DNA of 24,357 bases from RGIG1934 sp964492545. GTDB taxonomy: Bacteria > Bacillota > Clostridia > Lachnospirales > Lachnospiraceae. The translations under genes were made by a program, and so were the position numbers. The DNA lies in assembly GCA_964492545.1 (NCBI GenBank), contig CAZBKO010000027.1, positions 1 through 24,357 of the forward strand, given 5' to 3'. Under the pieces are notes generated by a model, which saw only the letters and a program-made list of their open reading frames with translations, had not been told where the DNA came from and did not search any database. Of this stretch, positions 7,010 to 16,000 are shown piece after piece (within the stretch, counting starts at the first letter, position 1; the number at the start of each line of letters is the position of its first letter).

Positions 7010-8317
7010 ATGTCAGATTTTATTGAAAACATCACCCAATCACTCGAAACTTTGGTATCAGATTTAGCAGCTAATCCTTCACCTTTTCTTAGAAATCCTA
7101 GTAAAGATTTTTCAAGAAACAGAAAAATTGATTTTAAAACCTTTGTTGGAATAACTATGAATTCAGGTGGATGCACCATGAGTAAAGAACTTTTAGATTA
7201 TTTTGATTTTGCTGTAAATACTCCTACTGTTTCGGCTTACACACAGCAAAGATTGAAAGTATTACCGGAGGCATTTGAATACCTATTTAAAACATTTACA
7301 AATAAAAATATACCTGAAAATAATGACTATCTAGGTTATAAGCTTATTGCGTGTGATGGCAGCAACCTTAATATTACAACAAATCCAAACGATGCAGAAA
7401 CAGCATGGTTATCAAATCAATTTGGTACAATAACAAATCATCTTCATTTGAATGCTTTTTATGATGTATTAAATAGGGTCTATCTAGATGCAATCGTTCA
7501 AACAGCATCTGAATATCACGAAACTCGAGCATGTATAAATATGCTTGAAAGATCTCCCCTATCTAATGCAATTTTAGTTGCTGACAGAGGATATGAAAAC
7601 TATAACCTCATGGCTCATGCTATAAATAAAGGATGGAAGTTTGCCATAAGAATGAAGGATGTTAACAGTACCGGAATTTTATCTAAACTAAAACTCCCTG
7701 CGAAAGATACTTTTGATACAGATGTAACAATTACTTTTACAAGAAAACAGACGAAAGAAGCAAAAGCATGTGGATATAAGTTTATGCCTATAAATCAAAT
7801 GTTTGATTATCTTCCACCAGGAAGTGATAACACTTATACGTTGTCATTCCGCATTACTAGATTTGCAATTAGTGAAGAATCATATGAAGTTGTTGCTACG
7901 AATCTTTATAGATTTGATTTCCCTGTTGATAAAATAAAAGAAATATATCAACTTCGATGGGGAATCGAAACCTCATTTAGAGAATTAAAATATGCCATTG
8001 GGTTAACAAATTTTCATGCTAGAAAAGTCGATTATATAAAACAAGAAATATTTGCAAGATTACTTTTGTACAACTACTGTGAGCTAATAACAACTCATGT
8101 AATCCAGCTAAGAGCAAAGAAGAATAAAACAAAACAGGTGAACTTCACTATTGCCATATATATCTGTAGAGAATATCTCAGACACAAACGACAACTAAGT
8201 CCACCCACTGTGATCAAGTTGATAGAAAAACATGTTTTACCGGTAAGGCTTAATAGAAAAGACCCTCGCAAAGTCAAACCTCAAGCCACTGTAAGTTTTC
8301 TATATAGAGTTGCTTAA
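7010..8317 (+). CDS. IS4-family transposase
   Basis: 435-residue DDE transposase catalysing cut-and-paste movement of the element. Catalytic residues D116 (ACDGSN), D192 (VADRGYE) and E320 are present, and the IS4 signature Y-x2-R-x3-E-x6-K is exact at Y313, R316, E320 and K327. ATG at 7010 is chosen because AAGGAG (6995-7000) lies 9 nt upstream; the open frame reaches back to 6956 inside the hairpin. No frameshift or stop is seen, so it should be active. It is followed by its own terminator at 8343-8366. Codon usage is more AT-rich than in the flanking genes, as expected for a mobile gene. Confidence 0.95.
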   Translation: MSDFIENITQSLETLVSDLAANPSPFLRNPSKDFSRNRKIDFKTFVGITMNSGGCTMSKELLDYFDFAVNTPTVSAYTQQRLKVLPEAFEYLFKTFTNKNIPENNDYLGYKLIACDGSNLNITTNPNDAETAWLSNQFGTITNHLHLNAFYDVLNRVYLDAIVQTASEYHETRACINMLERSPLSNAILVADRGYENYNLMAHAINKGWKFAIRMKDVNSTGILSKLKLPAKDTFDTDVTITFTRKQTKEAKACGYKFMPINQMFDYLPPGSDNTYTLSFRITRFAISEESYEVVATNLYRFDFPVDKIKEIYQLRWGIETSFRELKYAIGLTNFHARKVDYIKQEIFARLLLYNYCELITTHVIQLRAKKNKTKQVNFTIAIYICREYLRHKRQLSPPTVIKLIEKHVLPVRLNRKDPRKVKPQATVSFLYRVA

Positions 8318-8342
8318 TCAAAAACAATTATATCTTTTATTT

Positions 8343-8366
8343 GACAGATACACAATCTGTCTTTTT
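8343..8366 (+). terminator. Transposase terminator
   Basis: GACAGAT (8343-8349), loop ACACA, ATCTGTC (8355-8361), then TTTTT. Confidence 0.8.
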
Positions 8367-8395
8367 GTGATACAAAAAATCCATGACAGAAAAGA

Positions 8396-8437
8396 AAAAC
8401 AGAACCATCAACATCAAAAATGTGATAGTTCTGTTTT
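8396..8437 (-). terminator. Terminator facing into the right end of the IS
   Basis: AAAACAGAAC (8396-8405) pairs with GTTCTGTTTT (8428-8437), with further short pairing inside the loop (ATCA/TGAT). On the minus strand the stem is followed by a pyrimidine tract (TTCTTTTC), so it would stop transcription arriving from the ABC-transporter operon on the right. Confidence 0.6.
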
Positions 8438-8454
8438 GGAAGTATTTCATATCA

Positions 8455-8475
8455 CCTTAACTTAATGACATTGCC
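8455..8475 (-). repeat. Right terminal inverted repeat of the IS
   Basis: 21 bp, the exact reverse complement of 6818-6838, followed directly by the duplicated TTACCG at 8476-8481. Confidence 0.93.
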
Positions 8476-8508
8476 TTACCGGGATTCTTTTTTCGTGCTA
8501 ATACATAC

Positions 8509-10542
8509 TTAATTATTTTTGATTATATTCTTGCTGCACAGATATGTTATCACAAAATATCCGCCATATATTACCACTAGAAATACAGATGTCATTGCAA
8601 GTGATGGAAGCAAATGCTCATCTCCAAAGGTTGATAAAATGAAGTTGCAGAACTTAATTCCGAATATTGAATGAATTATTGCAATCAGCAATGGAAACAT
8701 GAAAAATATTGCAATCTGTCTAAACAAAGCCCTATTTATCATTTTCTCATCAGTGCCAATCTTTCTGAGCATATTGAATCTTTCCTTATTATCGCTGCTT
8801 TCAGACAGCTCCTTAAGTGCGAGTATCGCGGCACTGGAAATCAGGAATATTATTCCAAGATACAATCCAATAAATGTAACCATCGCTCCAAGTCCTACAC
8901 TTTCAGCATATGTCTCCATTTTTGTCATTATGTCAGGATAAACAACATGGCTGGGCGAATAATCCTTCATCTCATCAATCCTATCTTCAATGGCCTCTCT
9001 CTCCTGTCTTTTGTCAGCATTGTAATTGGCGGTAAGCATACTCTCACAACACATTGAATCAATAACTGCATCATCCGGAACAACAAATATTCCCATATTA
9101 ATGAAATTAGAACTCATATATATAAATCCATCTTTACATTCATCATAAGCAGGCTTATATTTATTGCCATTTATGGTAATTTCCGGCGAATCCTTTAACA
9201 CATCATTTCTGATTTCAACCCATGCCTTAAAATTTGCTACCACAGCATATTCATCGCCATCAAGTGTTATTTCATCCATGTCAAATAATTTCGCAAGCTC
9301 ATTATACTCACTAACCTTTACTATCTGTTCCTCACTCTCATTATATGCTAGATATGGATAATCCTTTATAATCTCCTCATAGTGAGAGCCAAGTGCTTTT
9401 CTCATAGTCAATTCTTCCGTGCTGTATACGTTAAATTCAACTGTATCCTTAAAGTATTTCTCTGTATCAAAATTGTATTTTTCAATTAGCTCCCTGGCTG
9501 ATATATGATAATCATTATCCTTCTCACTATTATCAACATATTTCTCCACCTGAATATCAGATGGAACCAAGGTCTTTAGATTACTTGTAAGGGAATTCTT
9601 AAGTGACAGCGAACTTGAAAATACACATATTGTAACAAACAGCATAAGACAGATAATTGTCATGGAAAACACTGTTGTATTTATCTTGCTGCTTATTTGT
9701 CTAAGGGTAAAGCTGTTTAGGTCCTTGTAGTACAATTTCTTAACACTCATAAACATCCTAAGAAGCAGTCCTGACAGTGACCAAAAAATAAAGAATGTCG
9801 AAATACTGCCAAGTGCTATGGGAATTAGTATTTCCTCCATGCTCTCCATCTTCTCTATGCCGCCGGTTACCAGATAATATGCGTAGCCTAAAACTGCTGC
9901 AGAGACGATAAAAATCACTGTGCACACTGCCGGATTCTTAAGCTTGATTTTCTCTGATTTTCTATTTGCATGAAGAAGGTCAATCAACTTACATCTGCTG
10001 ACATTAATTGTGTTAAACACCATTACAAATAAGTAAATTATTGCAAAATATATTATTGTTTTTACAAATGCTGAAGAAGAAAATACGAATTTGAATCTTG
10101 TCATATCCGCCTCGAACATGTTTGCAACAAGTATACTCATAAGCTGTGAAAGACACACGCCTACTAAAAGTCCTACTCCCAGTGAAATAATTCCTATAAA
10201 TAATGTTTCAAAAAAGAGAATAAGTGAAATCTTTCTCTTGCTCATACCAAGGGTCAGGTAAATTCCAAATTCCTTGTTTCTTCTCTTTATGAGAAATCTT
10301 GACGCATATATTATCAGGAATCCGAGAATGCAGGACACAAACACGCTTACACCTGATAAAATGCTGTTCATCATATCGATAATCTGGTAGGTGTATTTTG
10401 ACACGTTCATCATTACTGTCTGGCTTTCAATTGAGTTGAACACATAAAATATTGCCACGCCGAGTATCAATGTAAAAAAGTAAATTGCGTAATCCTTAAC
10501 ACTTTTTCTTATATTTTTGAGGGATAATCTACAGAGCATCAC
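8509..10542 (-). CDS. BceB-like ABC transporter permease (FtsX-like)
   Basis: 677-residue permease of the peptide-resistance/sensing class (BceB, VraG type). N-terminal membrane helices come with FtsX-type domains (RNKEFGIYLTLGMSKRKI is the typical cytoplasmic motif, repeated degenerately near the C-terminus as ERFNMLRKIGTDEKM). A large extracellular domain of roughly 200 residues lies between about 330 and 545, then further helices follow. Family members remove cell-wall-active peptides such as bacitracin or lantibiotics from lipid II-cycle targets and signal to the partner kinase. It overlaps the ATPase gene by 14 nt. Its natural terminator was split by the IS; the hairpin at 8396-8437 may now do that job. 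Confidence 0.92.
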   Translation of the reverse strand: MMLCRLSLKNIRKSVKDYAIYFFTLILGVAIFYVFNSIESQTVMMNVSKYTYQIIDMMNSILSGVSVFVSCILGFLIIYASRFLIKRRNKEFGIYLTLGMSKRKISLILFFETLFIGIISLGVGLLVGVCLSQLMSILVANMFEADMTRFKFVFSSSAFVKTIIYFAIIYLFVMVFNTINVSRCKLIDLLHANRKSEKIKLKNPAVCTVIFIVSAAVLGYAYYLVTGGIEKMESMEEILIPIALGSISTFFIFWSLSGLLLRMFMSVKKLYYKDLNSFTLRQISSKINTTVFSMTIICLMLFVTICVFSSSLSLKNSLTSNLKTLVPSDIQVEKYVDNSEKDNDYHISARELIEKYNFDTEKYFKDTVEFNVYSTEELTMRKALGSHYEEIIKDYPYLAYNESEEQIVKVSEYNELAKLFDMDEITLDGDEYAVVANFKAWVEIRNDVLKDSPEITINGNKYKPAYDECKDGFIYMSSNFINMGIFVVPDDAVIDSMCCESMLTANYNADKRQEREAIEDRIDEMKDYSPSHVVYPDIMTKMETYAESVGLGAMVTFIGLYLGIIFLISSAAILALKELSESSDNKERFNMLRKIGTDEKMINRALFRQIAIFFMFPLLIAIIHSIFGIKFCNFILSTFGDEHLLPSLAMTSVFLVVIYGGYFVITYLCSKNIIKNN

Positions 10543-11296
10543 TTAAATCCCCTCCTAACAATGTGACAACGTCAATTATTTCATCAAAAAATACTTTTCT
10601 TGACGACTCACCCTTGTGCAGTTCGTTAAACAGCTTTCCATCCTTAATAAACACAACACGGCTGGCATAGCTGGCTGTAAATGCATCATGTGTTACCATA
10701 AGAAGTGTTGCATTAAGCTCCGTATTTAAAAATGTGAATTTCTCCAACAGCATTTTTGATGATTTTGAATCAAGTGCACCTGTTGGTTCATCTGCCAAAA
10801 TCAGCTTAGGATTGGTAATTATTGCCCTGGCTGATGCAACTCTCTGTTTCTGACCTCCACTCATCTGATATGGATATTTTGCAAGAACCTCTGTTATATC
10901 AAGCTCCTTCGCAGCCTTTCTTATTCTCGTGTCAATCTCCTTCGCACCAACATTTTGAATTGAAAGTGCAAGCGCTATATTTTCATAGGCAGTAAGTGTA
11001 TCAAGAAGATTGAAGTCCTGAAAAATGAATCCAAGCTCTTCTCTTCTGAATCTGTTTAGGCTGTTACCCTTGAGGGATGTGATATCGTCTCCTGCAACAT
11101 AAATATGTCCTGATGTTACCTTGTCAATTGTTGAAACGCAGTTTAAAAGCGTTGTTTTACCTGAACCGCTGGCTCCCATTATGGCAACAAATTCACCCTC
11201 ATCTACATCAAATGAGATGTTGTCAAGTGCTTTTGTTAGACTTGATTTGTTCCCATAATATTTCTCGATTTTATCAATCTTTAAAATTTCTTTCAT
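10529..11296 (-). CDS. BceA-like ABC transporter ATP-binding protein
   Basis: 255-residue ATPase of the MacB/BceA group that powers the adjacent permease. Walker A is GASGSGKT (41-48), Q-loop Q94, signature SGGQ (147-150), Walker B ILADE ending at E171, D-loop ALDSKS and switch H204; all are intact. AAAGGTGA lies 9 nt before the ATG at 11296. The gene is separated from the kinase gene by about 100 nt holding its own promoter and a BceR-type operator, so transporter expression can be induced separately from the regulator genes. Confidence 0.95.
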   Translation of the reverse strand: MKEILKIDKIEKYYGNKSSLTKALDNISFDVDEGEFVAIMGASGSGKTTLLNCVSTIDKVTSGHIYVAGDDITSLKGNSLNRFRREELGFIFQDFNLLDTLTAYENIALALSIQNVGAKEIDTRIRKAAKELDITEVLAKYPYQMSGGQKQRVASARAIITNPKLILADEPTGALDSKSSKMLLEKFTFLNTELNATLLMVTHDAFTASYASRVVFIKDGKLFNELHKGESSRKVFFDEIIDVVTLLGGDLSDAL

Positions 11297-11330
11297 TTTT
11301 AACTATCACCTTTCCTATATGTTTTACAAG

Positions 11331-11396
11331 ATTATACTACCTCACATCTCATTTTCTGTCGTTTTTCTAATATTACATAACATTACAATTTTGTAA
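11331..11396 (-). promoter_or_regulatory. BceR-type operator and promoter of the transporter genes
   Basis: TTACA-N4-TGTAA at 11383-11396 is an exact match to the inverted-repeat form known for BceR-like regulators (TnACA-N4-TGTAA). A further TTACA lies 10 bp away at 11373-11377. On the minus strand TATAAT is at 11331-11336, while the -35 position reads ACAGAA, a poor match, which fits an activator-dependent promoter. Confidence 0.7.
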
Positions 11397-11398
11397 TA

Positions 11399-12415
11399 TT
11401 ACTTAACCACATCAAAATATTCATTTCTTGAAAAAGTGATTTTCACACAGGTGTAGCTGCCCTCCACTGAATCAATGGCAAGCCTGTGTCCCAGCTTATC
11501 ACACAGCTTCTTAACTATATACAGACCCATCCCTGTTGATTTAGACCTTATACGGCCATTCTTTCCTGTAAACGATTTGTCAAATACCTGATACAAATCT
11601 GATGCCTGAATGCCAATACCATTATCCCACACTGACAGCTCAATATTCTTATTGTTCTCTTTTGCCGCTACTTTAATCTGAGCATCTGAATCTCTTCTAT
11701 ACTTAATGCTGTTGTTCACAAGCTGATTAAGCATGAACTCAAGCCATTTTCCATCAGTTAATACCACCTGGCTTAAGCCTTCTGTACTGAATGAAACATT
11801 ATTATCCAGCAAATCATCTTTGTTCTTCACAGCAACATCACTAACTGCTTTCGCCAGACTTGTTTCTTTTATCAAATAATCCTTCTCAGCATTTTCGCTT
11901 CTGACATAATATAGTATCTGCTCCAGGTAGTTGTCCACTCGCCTTATCTGTGCTACAGCCTTTGTGTCAAATTGTTCTCTGTGGTTATGCGCCATCAGCA
12001 CAAGACTTGCTATGGGAATCTTGACTTCATGTATCCACATTTCCACGTAATCCTTGAAATCATTTATATTACTTTCGTACATTTTCACATTTTCACACAT
12101 GGACTTATCTATTTCATACAGACTTTCCACAAGTATTTTCCCCTCATAAAATGAAGGCTGATTTACTGTTTCACTCACCAAATATTTCTTATCAAGTTTT
12201 TTTAAGTTATCTAAAAATACTTCGTAAAAATTTCTTCTTCGATAATATTCATGACATACTAAAATAACACCTGTAACAAGCATTACAAGTGTTATTGCTG
12301 CTATTAGTGATATGTCACATTTGAATGCCAGCATCATAAGCAAAATAATGACATACATTGCCACGCACAGTCCTATTTCAAGAGCCTTATCTGCTAAATA
12401 TTTTCCAAGCTTCAT
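11399..12415 (-). CDS. BceS-like intramembrane-sensing histidine kinase
   Basis: 338 residues. Two closely spaced membrane helices at about 12-31 and 36-54 with almost no extracellular loop, the hallmark of kinases that sense through their partner ABC transporter. H129 in WIHEVKIPIAS is the phospho-acceptor in the atypical Bce-type H box. The ATPase domain contains the N box (NQLVNNSIKYR), DNGIGI and STGMGLYIVKKL. Its start overlaps the stop of the regulator gene by 4 nt. The BceAB-like transporter follows directly, so it very probably responds to peptide antibiotics bound by that transporter. Confidence 0.93.
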   Translation of the reverse strand: MKLGKYLADKALEIGLCVAMYVIILLMMLAFKCDISLIAAITLVMLVTGVILVCHEYYRRRNFYEVFLDNLKKLDKKYLVSETVNQPSFYEGKILVESLYEIDKSMCENVKMYESNINDFKDYVEMWIHEVKIPIASLVLMAHNHREQFDTKAVAQIRRVDNYLEQILYYVRSENAEKDYLIKETSLAKAVSDVAVKNKDDLLDNNVSFSTEGLSQVVLTDGKWLEFMLNQLVNNSIKYRRDSDAQIKVAAKENNKNIELSVWDNGIGIQASDLYQVFDKSFTGKNGRIRSKSTGMGLYIVKKLCDKLGHRLAIDSVEGSYTCVKITFSRNEYFDVVK

Positions 12416-13074
12416 AGTAAAATATATCCCTGCCCCTTTCTTGTTTCTATCATATCACCGTAGCCTATATCCTTTAGCTTGCCTCTAAGTCTGCTGATAT
12501 TTACGGTGAGTGCATTATCATTAATGTATTCATCATTATTCCACAAATCTGTCATCAGCTCATCCCTGCTCACAATCCTATTTCTGTTGTTATATAAATT
12601 CATAAATATTATCATCTCATTTTTTGTAAGCAGTATCTCCTCTGATTCCCCGGTTATGGTTCCCTTTCCAGGATTAATCACAAGATCATTGTAACTTATC
12701 GTGTCTCCCTGCCGTTCAAATCTTCTGAATATTGCCGCAATTCTAAGCAATAATATTGTTGGATTGTATGGCTTAGTTACATAGTCATCTGCACCATAGC
12801 TCATTGACAAGACCTCGTCAGTCTCACTGCTTCTGCTCGTCACCATAATAACAGGAACATCTGATTCCCTACGCAGCTCCTTAAGCAGAATCTCTCCATT
12901 TATATATGGAATATTTATATCCATAAGAATAAGATCCGGCCTGATAGCCAGAATCTCATTCTTGGAATCTTCAAAGTGACTGAGTATGCAGGCATCATAT
13001 CCTGAGTTTGTCAGCATTTCCTTAAGTTCATCTCTAACACTAACATCATCCTCAATTATCAAAATTCTTTTCAT
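12412..13074 (-). CDS. BceR-like OmpR-family response regulator
   Basis: 220 residues: a receiver with D9/D10, phospho-acceptor D52 in LMDINIP and K101 in TKPYNP, then an OmpR-type winged helix ending NALTVNISRLRGKL, typical of BceR-like proteins. ATG at 13074 is preferred (AGGGG about 10 nt upstream); the frame extends to 13116 without a ribosome site. The start lies inside the end of the upstream hybrid kinase gene (23-nt overlap), so translation of the two is probably coupled. The likely target is the TTACA-N4-TGTAA site at 11383-11396. Confidence 0.93.
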   Translation of the reverse strand: MKRILIIEDDVSVRDELKEMLTNSGYDACILSHFEDSKNEILAIRPDLILMDINIPYINGEILLKELRRESDVPVIMVTSRSSETDEVLSMSYGADDYVTKPYNPTILLLRIAAIFRRFERQGDTISYNDLVINPGKGTITGESEEILLTKNEMIIFMNLYNNRNRIVSRDELMTDLWNNDEYINDNALTVNISRLRGKLKDIGYGDMIETRKGQGYILL

Positions 13075-16000
13075 TTTCGTTTTTCCCCTTTTGAAACCAT
13101 TTTTCAAGTGCGGCATACAGCATGTGTGGTTCTATAGGTTTAGATAAATGTTCGTTCATTCCTGCTTCTTTTGATTTCTCCACGTCCTCGTCAAATGCAT
13201 TTGCACTCATAGCGATGATTGGCACGGTTGCAGCGTATTCCTTGCGAAGATGTCTAATGGATTTTGTCGCTGTAAGTCCATCCATAATTGGCATCCTGAT
13301 ATCCATAAGAACTGCATCGTAAAAGCCATCCTTCGCTTCTGTAAACATTTCAATTGCCCTCAGTCCATTTTCTGCAACATCAACCTGTGCATTCTTAATT
13401 TTGAGCAGCTTTTTGGCTATTTCTACATTAAGTATGTGGTCCTCGACTAGCAGTATATTTTTTCCTGTGAAATCATATTCTCTCTCAATTTCACGCACTG
13501 TTTTTTCTTCCCTGTTGTGGAATGCTGTCTCAAATACTGATATAATCGATGATTTGAAAAGCGGTTTTGTAACGAGAAGATTTACACCTGCCTGTTTGGC
13601 CTCCATCTCTATCTCAGCCCAGTCATATGCTGTCATTACAATAATGGTAACGTCATCTCCAACTATTTTTCTTATCTTTCTAGCTGTCTCTATTCCGTCC
13701 ATATCCGGCATCTTCCAGTCGAGCAATACAACATCAAAGAATTCCTTATTGTCCCATTTTTTCTGAATTATCTCCACTGCACGATATCCGCTCTCAACCC
13801 ACTCTGCCTTCATTCCTATTTCAGCCAGCAGCTGCTTAGTATGCTCACAAATTGTTACATCATCATCAACTATAAGTGTTTTCAGCTTATCAATTGACAT
13901 ATTTATGTTGAGTTTATGATATACCTCTTCTTCCTCACATAATCCAAGAGGAATTCTTACCACAAATTCTGTTCCAATTCCCTCGATACTGTGTACCTGT
14001 ATGCTTCCACCCATCATGTTAATAAGGTTCTTGGCTATTGCCAGTCCAAGGCCTGTGCCCTTATATGGTGATGTAGTCGACGTATCTGCCTGCTCAAATG
14101 GCTCAAACATTTTGTCCTGAAAGTCCTTGCTAATTCCAATTCCCGTGTCGTTTACAGAGAATGACATAAATGCAGTTCCATTTGATACTCTTTCCTGTCG
14201 GATAATCAATTGAACCTTTCCGCCTTCTCTTGTGAATTTAACTGCATTTCCAAGAAGATTTACAAGTATCTGCTGTATCTTCATGGCATCGCCAACATAA
14301 TAATCTGATACAAAGCTTGCTATAACACAGTCGTAATCAATTCCTCTCTTCTCCGCCTGCTCGCTGAATATTGTATTGACACTCTGAACCAGCTCCTCCA
14401 GTGGGAATTTGTGTTGACTTATTATTACCTTTCCACTTTCAATTCTACTCATATCAAGGATATCATTAATCAGTGATAATAGAAATCTTGCTGATATTCC
14501 AATTTTTGCAAGACAATCTCTAACCTCTCTAGGGTCATCCGCAACCTGTGTCGCAATCGTGTTCATTCCAATAATTGCATTCATTGGCGTTCTTATCTCA
14601 TGGCTCATCCTTGATAAGAAATTAGTCTTGGCATTGCTTGCCTCTTCTGCCTGCATCAGTGCATCATGAAGTGCCCGCTTTTGATTTTCCTGCTCAACAA
14701 ATACCTGTGTAATATCAGTTCTCGAATAAATAATTGTTGACTTAGTCTCATCAAAATATGCATATTCCCATTTTTTCTGATATAAGCTGTTTCCATGAGT
14801 TCCAAATGATATTTCATATATTGGATTTTCCTCAAGTCTGTTCATTATGTTCCTTATATCAAAAGCTTCAAGCGCCTGCTGCTTATCCTCTTCTATTACA
14901 TAGGTGTCAACAAATTTATCTATAGCCTCGCTGTATGACAACGAGTAGTCAAGGACCATATTGTCATCCTTAGTGTCCTTTCTAATGGCTTCAATATCAT
15001 CTGTGTCTGCGTGAATAAGTGCAAGAACCTCATAATCTGCATCGGCAATCTTATTCAGTATTGTATTCATGCTCTTTTCCTGATTAATATCATACATATA
15101 CACGAATGCAATAACATCATTTTCTTCCAAATTTATATAGGATTTCACAGTTATCTGAACCCAGTTACTGTGCCCTTTTCTGTTTTTTCTGCGATACTCA
15201 AATGCAATGATTTCATTCTTCTCAGCAGCCTGCATGATATTCTCTACAGAAAGCTTCTCTTCAACTTTAATTGCATCTGTCTCTGTATAGGCATTATCTA
15301 TTAAATTTCTAACTCCCTGGGTAAATTGATTTACATGTCCGTGGTCTACCAGATTATCACTGATCTCTATTAACTCTACAGTATCTTTTGATAAATTGGC
15401 TCGTGTCTTCATTAAAATCTTGTCACTGTTAATCTCTTCCTGTGCCTTCTTCTCCTCTTCAATTCTCTCAGTTGCATTCTTAAGCTCTGTCACGTCACTT
15501 CCGATTCCAAATGCCTTAACCGGTAGTCCATTTTCATCAAATATGGTTGAGTAGTTTGTTCTCTCACACCACCAGCCCGAGTTATCACGCTTGCGATACC
15601 ATATGTCGGCACTGGCACTCTCTTCTCCTTCTTTGATTCTTTCATACAGATGTTTAAATTCTTCTATGGAGTCGCTTCTTATTGAGTTGGACTGGAGTAC
15701 AAATGGTATGAAATTATGTATTGTTTTGTCTCCAACATGGTATTTCTCCGCACCCTCTGTATTGTACATGATGTCGTTCTGTATATCATATTTCCAAAAA
15801 CTTATTCTGGCATTGTCTGTTGTCAGCTTATACATCGTGTTGCTTTCAAGTAATTCCTCTTCATGCGCCTTAAGCTTAGATATGTCGCTGCATACCACAT
15901 ACAGCATTCCATCGTTCTCGTTGCCATCCCAGTATATATTGACATTTATCCACACCAGACTGCCTTTTTTATCAACAATAGGAACATCATAATTGGCAGA

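Larger units (their letters stand above)
6818..8475 (+). mobile_element. Complete IS4-family insertion sequence
   Basis: About 1.66 kb with 21-bp perfect terminal inverted repeats and one intact transposase gene. The flanking duplication is 6-10 bp: TTACCG if the repeats start with GGCAATG, up to CCTTACCGGG because the ends are themselves G/C and the border is ambiguous; IS4-type duplications are commonly around 8-12 bp. Perfect ends, clean duplication and an intact gene point to a recent insertion. The family is assigned from the DDE and YREK motifs of the transposase. Confidence 0.92.
6799..8493. other. Former bidirectional terminator split by the insertion sequence
   Basis: Left of the element are seven A's and GAATCC (6799-6811). 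Right of it are GGATTC and six T's (8482-8493). The target TTACCG lies between element and stem on both sides (6812-6817 and 8476-8481). Joining the flanks without the element restores a perfect hairpin: stem GAATCC/GGATTC extended by A/T pairs, loop TTACCG, T-runs on both strands. It would have terminated both convergent genes (ends 6773 and 8509). Confidence 0.85.

Noticed and set aside
8343..8375. GATACA twice near the end of the IS, as a possible fourth regulator site
   Set aside because: The two units are about 22-23 bp apart, not 11, have no -10 at the expected distance, and the first is part of the transposase terminator stem.
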